Source: Actinomycetes bacterium
GTDB taxonomy: Bacteria; Actinomycetota; Acidimicrobiia; Acidimicrobiales; RAAP-2
Direction: 5' to 3'
Assembly: GCA_021801235.1 (NCBI GenBank)
Contig: JAJYYG010000007.1
Location: 36,715 to 100,714, forward strand
DNA: 64,000 bases
Each line of letters starts with the position of its first letter. Positions within the stretch are counted from its first letter, which is position 1. The notes under the pieces were generated by a model that did not search any database, was not told where the DNA came from, and saw only the letters and a program-made list of their open reading frames with translations. The translations under genes were made by a program, and so were the position numbers. Positions 60,216-64,000 of this stretch are shown piece by piece.

Positions 60216-61397
60216 CTATCGATCACTCGGCTGCAACGGTTCGATGATGGTTTCCATCATCGCCGACAAGGTCTGGGCGACCTGGGCCGGGGTGACCCCG
60301 AGAGACTCCACGCCTCGCTGGACGAGGGAGACGACGGTCTGGTGCCAGGCCAGCTCGTCCTTGGCCCGCTGCACTGCCGGCTTGGGCTCGACGGCCTCTC
60401 CGGCCCGGTACTCGGACCCGCACGCCTCGGTGGTCACGTCGACCCACCGGCGGACCAGCCCCCCGACGGCATGGCTCCCACCGACCTCCGGGTAGGAGGC
60501 GAGGAGCGCACTCCTCAGGGCCGAGCAGTGGGGCTGTACGGGCGGGGGTGAGGGGGTGAGGGCGGCGAGTGCGATGCGCTGGCTGGCGATCGCGGGGACC
60601 TCGGCGATCTCCGAGAGCTCTGCCAAGGACCATCCCTCGAACACCACTGCCAGGCCGCGGTAGCCATGGTCCATGTCCTCGATGGTGTCCATCACGTCGT
60701 CCTGGACCGCACACTCGTCCCCCTCCAACCGTGCGAGCAGGGCGACCCGGTTGGGGAGGTAGACGCACCGGCGGGGGGAGGACAGCCCATAGGTGCGGCA
60801 GAGCGTCCTGGCTGAGAGGTGGATCCGCTCGTTCGCGCGACGGTTGCTGGCGGTCTTGGCGTAGGCGGCGGCAGCGGAGAGGAACGACTCCGCCCTCTCC
60901 TCCCCCTGGGGTCCACTCCACTCGGAGTCGACGCACGAGGAGTCGACGATCTTCCGGTCGAACGGGTCGACGGGGATAGGCCGGGACTTGTGCCCTCGGC
61001 CGAGTTCCAGGACGTGGAAGCGGGCGAAGGGAGACCGGAGCAACTGGCGAGACCAGCCGGAAATGCTGGCCCCGTTGGCAATCCTCTGGACGTCGAGGTT
61101 GGGATTGGTGCCCGCGATCTTGTCGATGAGGAGGGCGCGCAGGTGCTCCTCGGCGTCGGCTTGGAGCTGCCGGTTCTCCGAGACGATCTCTCGACTGACG
61201 GAGGCCGGGATGTCCTCGGTCAATACGATCGAAGCGATCTTCCATCGGCCCTCTGCCTCGGTCAGCTCCCCCGCCAGCACTGCTTGGGCCACGACCCGGG
61301 CCGCCTCGTCGTTGGCGTCGCTGATCGGGCTGTGCCGGGCGGCTGGCCGAGTGGCTGAGCGAACAGTGGACCGGGTTCCTGCGGAGGTGCCGTTCAT
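60216..61397 (-). CDS. Element-encoded hypothetical protein
   Basis: MNGTSAGTRSTVRS...DANDEAARVVAQAVLAGELTEAEGRWKIASIVLTEDIPASVSREIVSENRQLQADAEEHLRALLIDKIAG... Confidence 0.75.
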   Translation of the reverse strand: MNGTSAGTRSTVRSATRPAARHSPISDANDEAARVVAQAVLAGELTEAEGRWKIASIVLTEDIPASVSREIVSENRQLQADAEEHLRALLIDKIAGTNPNLDVQRIANGASISGWSRQLLRSPFARFHVLELGRGHKSRPIPVDPFDRKIVDSSCVDSEWSGPQGEERAESFLSAAAAYAKTASNRRANERIHLSARTLCRTYGLSSPRRCVYLPNRVALLARLEGDECAVQDDVMDTIEDMDHGYRGLAVVFEGWSLAELSEIAEVPAIASQRIALAALTPSPPPVQPHCSALRSALLASYPEVGGSHAVGGLVRRWVDVTTEACGSEYRAGEAVEPKPAVQRAKDELAWHQTVVSLVQRGVESLGVTPAQVAQTLSAMMETIIEPLQPSDR

Positions 61398-61615
61398 GCC
61401 CACCCTGTCGGGGGCGCCGGCGGTATCTGCAACGTCCGGCCGATGGCTGCGCAGATGGCGCACACGAACTCAGCGGGAGCCCGGCTCCCCTGTTGGTCGC
61501 GGTGGATCGACCACCGCTTCGCCCCGCACTCGCACCGCTGTGGCACGCAGGCCGACATCCTCGGACGGGGTGGTGCCGGGTGCTGCGGTTGCTGCGGTTG
61601 CCCCCTGTACTCCAT
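61394..61615 (-). CDS. Small zinc-ribbon-like hypothetical protein
   Basis: CVPQRCECGAKRWSIHRDQQGSRAPAEFVCAICAAIG (CxC...CxxC); overlaps start of downstream gene. Confidence 0.6.
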   Translation of the reverse strand: MEYRGQPQQPQHPAPPRPRMSACVPQRCECGAKRWSIHRDQQGSRAPAEFVCAICAAIGRTLQIPPAPPTGWA

Positions 61616-61696
61616 GCCCGGTCAGAGGGCGGCAGTTGTCTCGGATTCGAGAGAATTTCTCTGCTGGCAGTCGGTCAGGTTGCGTGGCGGCGAGCC

Positions 61697-62680
61697 CTAG
61701 TCGGCCTGGTCGGCGTAGTTCTCGATTAGCTCGCTCGGGGCTGCCACTCCGACGGGGAAGAGGCGTGCTCCGACGGCGGCGGCGGCTCGCGCCGGGCCGA
61801 GGTCGTCCGACGGGTAGGCGCGGTTGTAGTCGGCCACGAAGTCGGCGTAGCTGGCATGCCGGCCGGTGTTGTATAGGTGCCGGACCTTCGGTCCGATGTG
61901 GGGGTCGCCGATCACCCTTCGGACCTCCTCCTCGGCGTCTCGCCTGAGGGCAATCGAGACGTACCGCAGGGGGTCGACCATCCGGAAGGTGCCCGGCTGC
62001 ATGCACCGGTCGATCAGCCGGGTGACCCGGCTCCCCGGCTCCCCGGGGCGCCCGTAGACGAGCGAGTCGACTACGCCCTCCAGCCCGATGTCGTCGAGGA
62101 CCTGGGGTACGAACAGTGCGTCGGTCTCCCCGCTGATCTCGGCAGCGACGTACCTCCGGGCCTTCGAGGCGACGGCCTCCACGTAGGTCCGGAGGTGTTC
62201 CATTAGGCCCCAGTTCGCCTGGGATCCCAGCTCGACCAGGCTGTTCAGCCTGCTCATCGCCAGGCCGTAGGACAAGAGGGGGAGATGGAGGTCGACTGGC
62301 ATGTCGGGGTGCTGGTGGCGCCCCTCGTCCCAGTCGTCGTACGCCTCGGGGCTGGCAGTCACCGTGATCGTCCCAGCGAGCTGGACCCCGAGACCGGAGG
62401 CCGACCAGGGGACCTGGAGGGACTCACCCCGCCGGACGGCAATCACGTTCTGCTCCCAGTCGATCCTCACCGGGAACGAGAGCGAGCCACCGGTGTCCCG
62501 GTCGCGCTGCTTCTTGCCCATCGGGGTCTTCGGAGCGACCCACGCCCACGTCGGGAGGGCGGCGATCCCCATCGCCGCCCTCGACGACCGGAGATGGGGA
62601 CGGAGGTCGGCTGCGGCCCGGCCGGCCATGGCGGCGCCGACGAGGTCACAGAAGTGGGAGTTCCAGGGGTGTCGGGGCAT
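61697..62680 (-). CDS. Element-encoded hypothetical protein
   Basis: MPRHPWNSHFCDLVGAAMAGRAAADLRPHLRSSRAAMGIAALPTWAWVAPKTPMGKKQRDRDTGGSLSFPVRIDWEQNVIAVRRGES... Confidence 0.7.
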   Translation of the reverse strand: MPRHPWNSHFCDLVGAAMAGRAAADLRPHLRSSRAAMGIAALPTWAWVAPKTPMGKKQRDRDTGGSLSFPVRIDWEQNVIAVRRGESLQVPWSASGLGVQLAGTITVTASPEAYDDWDEGRHQHPDMPVDLHLPLLSYGLAMSRLNSLVELGSQANWGLMEHLRTYVEAVASKARRYVAAEISGETDALFVPQVLDDIGLEGVVDSLVYGRPGEPGSRVTRLIDRCMQPGTFRMVDPLRYVSIALRRDAEEEVRRVIGDPHIGPKVRHLYNTGRHASYADFVADYNRAYPSDDLGPARAAAAVGARLFPVGVAAPSELIENYADQAD

Positions 62681-62691
62681 CTGGGCCGCGG

Positions 62692-63177
62692 TCAGCGGTC
62701 TGCGTCCGAGCTGACGGCGGCGATCCGGTCGGCGGCCCGGCCGGGGGTGAAGTAGCAGTCCCGCTCGACCGGACCCCAGCGGGTCGCGACCCCCTCCAGC
62801 TCCCGGAGGTCGACGTACCCCCACTCCGGGAATCCCATCCCCAGGTCGCAGTGGCCGAACGCCAACCCCGTCTCCCGGTCGAGCTCGGCGACGTACCAAT
62901 CGCAGTTCGAGGAGAAGTAGTGGAGTGTGACCACCTTGTCCGGGAAGGGGATCTCCTCGCCAGAGTAGAGCGGCGGCGTGGCCTCGACGTCGGACTGTCG
63001 CAGGAACTTGTGCCCCCGCCGCCTACGTTGCGACTCCCCGTCAGGGAAGATGCTCTCGACGGCCTGCTTGCCGGAGAGCATCCCGGCCGGGTCGAGGTCG
63101 AGGTCGGGCTCCGGGTTCGCCTGTGGGGCGAACTGCCCGCCGTTCGGGGTCCCTCGTGGTTGGCGCACAGCGATCAT
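62692..63177 (-). CDS. DUF2958-like protein
   Basis: KVVTLHYFSSNCDWYVAELDRETGLAFGHCDLGMGFPEWGYVDLRELEGVATRWGPVERDCYFTPGR. Confidence 0.75.
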   Translation of the reverse strand: MIAVRQPRGTPNGGQFAPQANPEPDLDLDPAGMLSGKQAVESIFPDGESQRRRRGHKFLRQSDVEATPPLYSGEEIPFPDKVVTLHYFSSNCDWYVAELDRETGLAFGHCDLGMGFPEWGYVDLRELEGVATRWGPVERDCYFTPGRAADRIAAVSSDADR

Positions 63178-63222
63178 GCGCTGATAGATGGCGGCAGATC
63201 ACGGGAATTCGAGAATTGGCGG

Positions 63223-63248
63223 GGAATTCTTGCGAACGGAAGAATTCC
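63223..63248. promoter_or_regulatory. Perfect 9-bp inverted repeat upstream of cas3 (candidate operator)
   Basis: GGAATTCTT-GCGAACGG-AAGAATTCC. Confidence 0.6.
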
Positions 63249-63311
63249 AGGGCCGCTGGATTCAAACTGACCCACTACCCGATGGTTACACCCACATGCT
63301 CTACTGGTCGG

Positions 63312-64000
63312 GTGGCCGCCCCGAACGCAGTACCGCATACTGTGTCCGTCCGTCCTGACCTCGGGATCTGGGGGAAGTGGGGAGACGACGGGGCTTTCCG
63401 CTACCCCCTCCTTGCCCATCTGCTCGACTCGGCGGCGACGGCGCAGGCGATCTTCCGGTCGTGGATGCCCGAGCGCCTGGTTCTCCAGATGGACGGCAGG
63501 CTCGCCGGAACCGGTTGCTCGTTCGAGCAGGTCGTCGTCACCGCAGCGGGACTGCACGACCTCGGCAAGATCAGTCCAACCTTCCAAGGGCAGCTCGTCG
63601 GGAGGCGTGCAGGCGAATTTGCAGCCCAGACGGAGCTACTCCGCGAATCGGGCTACTGGATCCCCTCTGGGCCGCTCCTTCGTCCCTCTCCAGGGAGGGA
63701 GCGCGAGTTCGTGGCAAGGCACGAAGTGGCGTCGACGGTACTCCTGCGCCAGGTCACCGGCGCCGAACCAACCGGCTTCGACTGCGTGGTTGGCGGCCAC
63801 CACGGAAAGTGGCGTTCGTTCGGCGGGTTGGAGTGCGACCCAGGCACATACCCCGTGGCTTGCGAGTTCTACGATCGTCTTCTCGGCGACGAGCGGTGGC
63901 GGGCACAAGCCGACGCACACACCGTCGCACTGCTCGACGTGCTCGGACAGGCGGCCTGCGACACCCGCATCGAGTTCGACCGCGCCGCCGTCCCCATCCT
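63312..64000 (+). CDS. cas3: Type I CRISPR helicase-nuclease Cas3 (N-terminal HD domain), 3' end outside window
   Basis: GTG 63312, frame open to window end: IWGKWGDDGAFRYPLLAHLLDSAATA...AAGLHDLGKISPTFQGQLV...FVARHEVAS...VVGGHHGKW (HD-nuclease H, HD..K, H, HH); absent from supplied ORF track. Confidence 0.9.
   Translation, partial: MAAPNAVPHTVSVRPDLGIWGKWGDDGAFRYPLLAHLLDSAATAQAIFRSWMPERLVLQMDGRLAGTGCSFEQVVVTAAGLHDLGKISPTFQGQLVGRRAGEFAAQTELLRESGYWIPSGPLLRPSPGREREFVARHEVASTVLLRQVTGAEPTGFDCVVGGHHGKWRSFGGLECDPGTYPVACEFYDRLLGDERWRAQADAHTVALLDVLGQAACDTRIEFDRAAVPI

Larger units (their letters stand above)
51142..64000 (+). mobile_element. Integrative (AICE/ICE-like) element at tRNA-Val 3' end; right boundary not in window
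   Basis: tRNA, then Xis-like HTH, tyrosine integrase, FtsK/TraB-like translocase, IS607 insertion, orphan genes, DUF2958; no second copy of the tRNA 3' end noticed. Confidence 0.6.

Overview
The window is a high-GC actinobacterial chromosome segment, probably Acidimicrobiia-like by gene content (an inference). The left edge (1-5.4 kb) carries the distal half of a type I-E CRISPR-Cas locus: the cas7e 3' end, then cas5e, cas6e, cas1e, cas2e, and a 31-repeat array plus a degenerate terminal repeat. From about 5.6 to 51 kb is mostly core chromosome: hrcA-dnaJ with a CIRCE operator, rsmE, a BldD-like regulator, phoH-ybeY-corC-era, a DinG-like helicase, uppS-recO-photolyase-hemW-glyS-ppdK-dnaG-rpoD, tRNA-Asn and tRNA-Met-like(CAT). 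This part also holds a B12-binding HTH regulator next to a CFA-synthase/DUF1365/FAD-oxidoreductase/SRPBCC/SDR cluster, an ALDH, an acyltransferase-SGNH protein and an IMPase. From tRNA-Val(TAC) at 51.08 kb rightward there is an integrative element: Xis-like HTH, tyrosine integrase, large FtsK/TraB-like translocase, an IS607-family TnpA/TnpB insertion, orphan genes and DUF2958. At the right edge it runs into the 5' part of a cas3 HD-nuclease gene that the supplied ORF track misses because the frame stays open past the window. The main lead is a possible integrative-element-borne type I CRISPR-Cas locus. Other leads are an unusual GAATTC operator-like array upstream of that cas3, a TnpB with an eroded zinc ribbon but intact RuvC residues, a histone-H1-like tail on PPDK, and a shared AT-rich motif linking the B12 regulator to the lipid-modification cluster. 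All family calls come from reading motifs; no searches were run.
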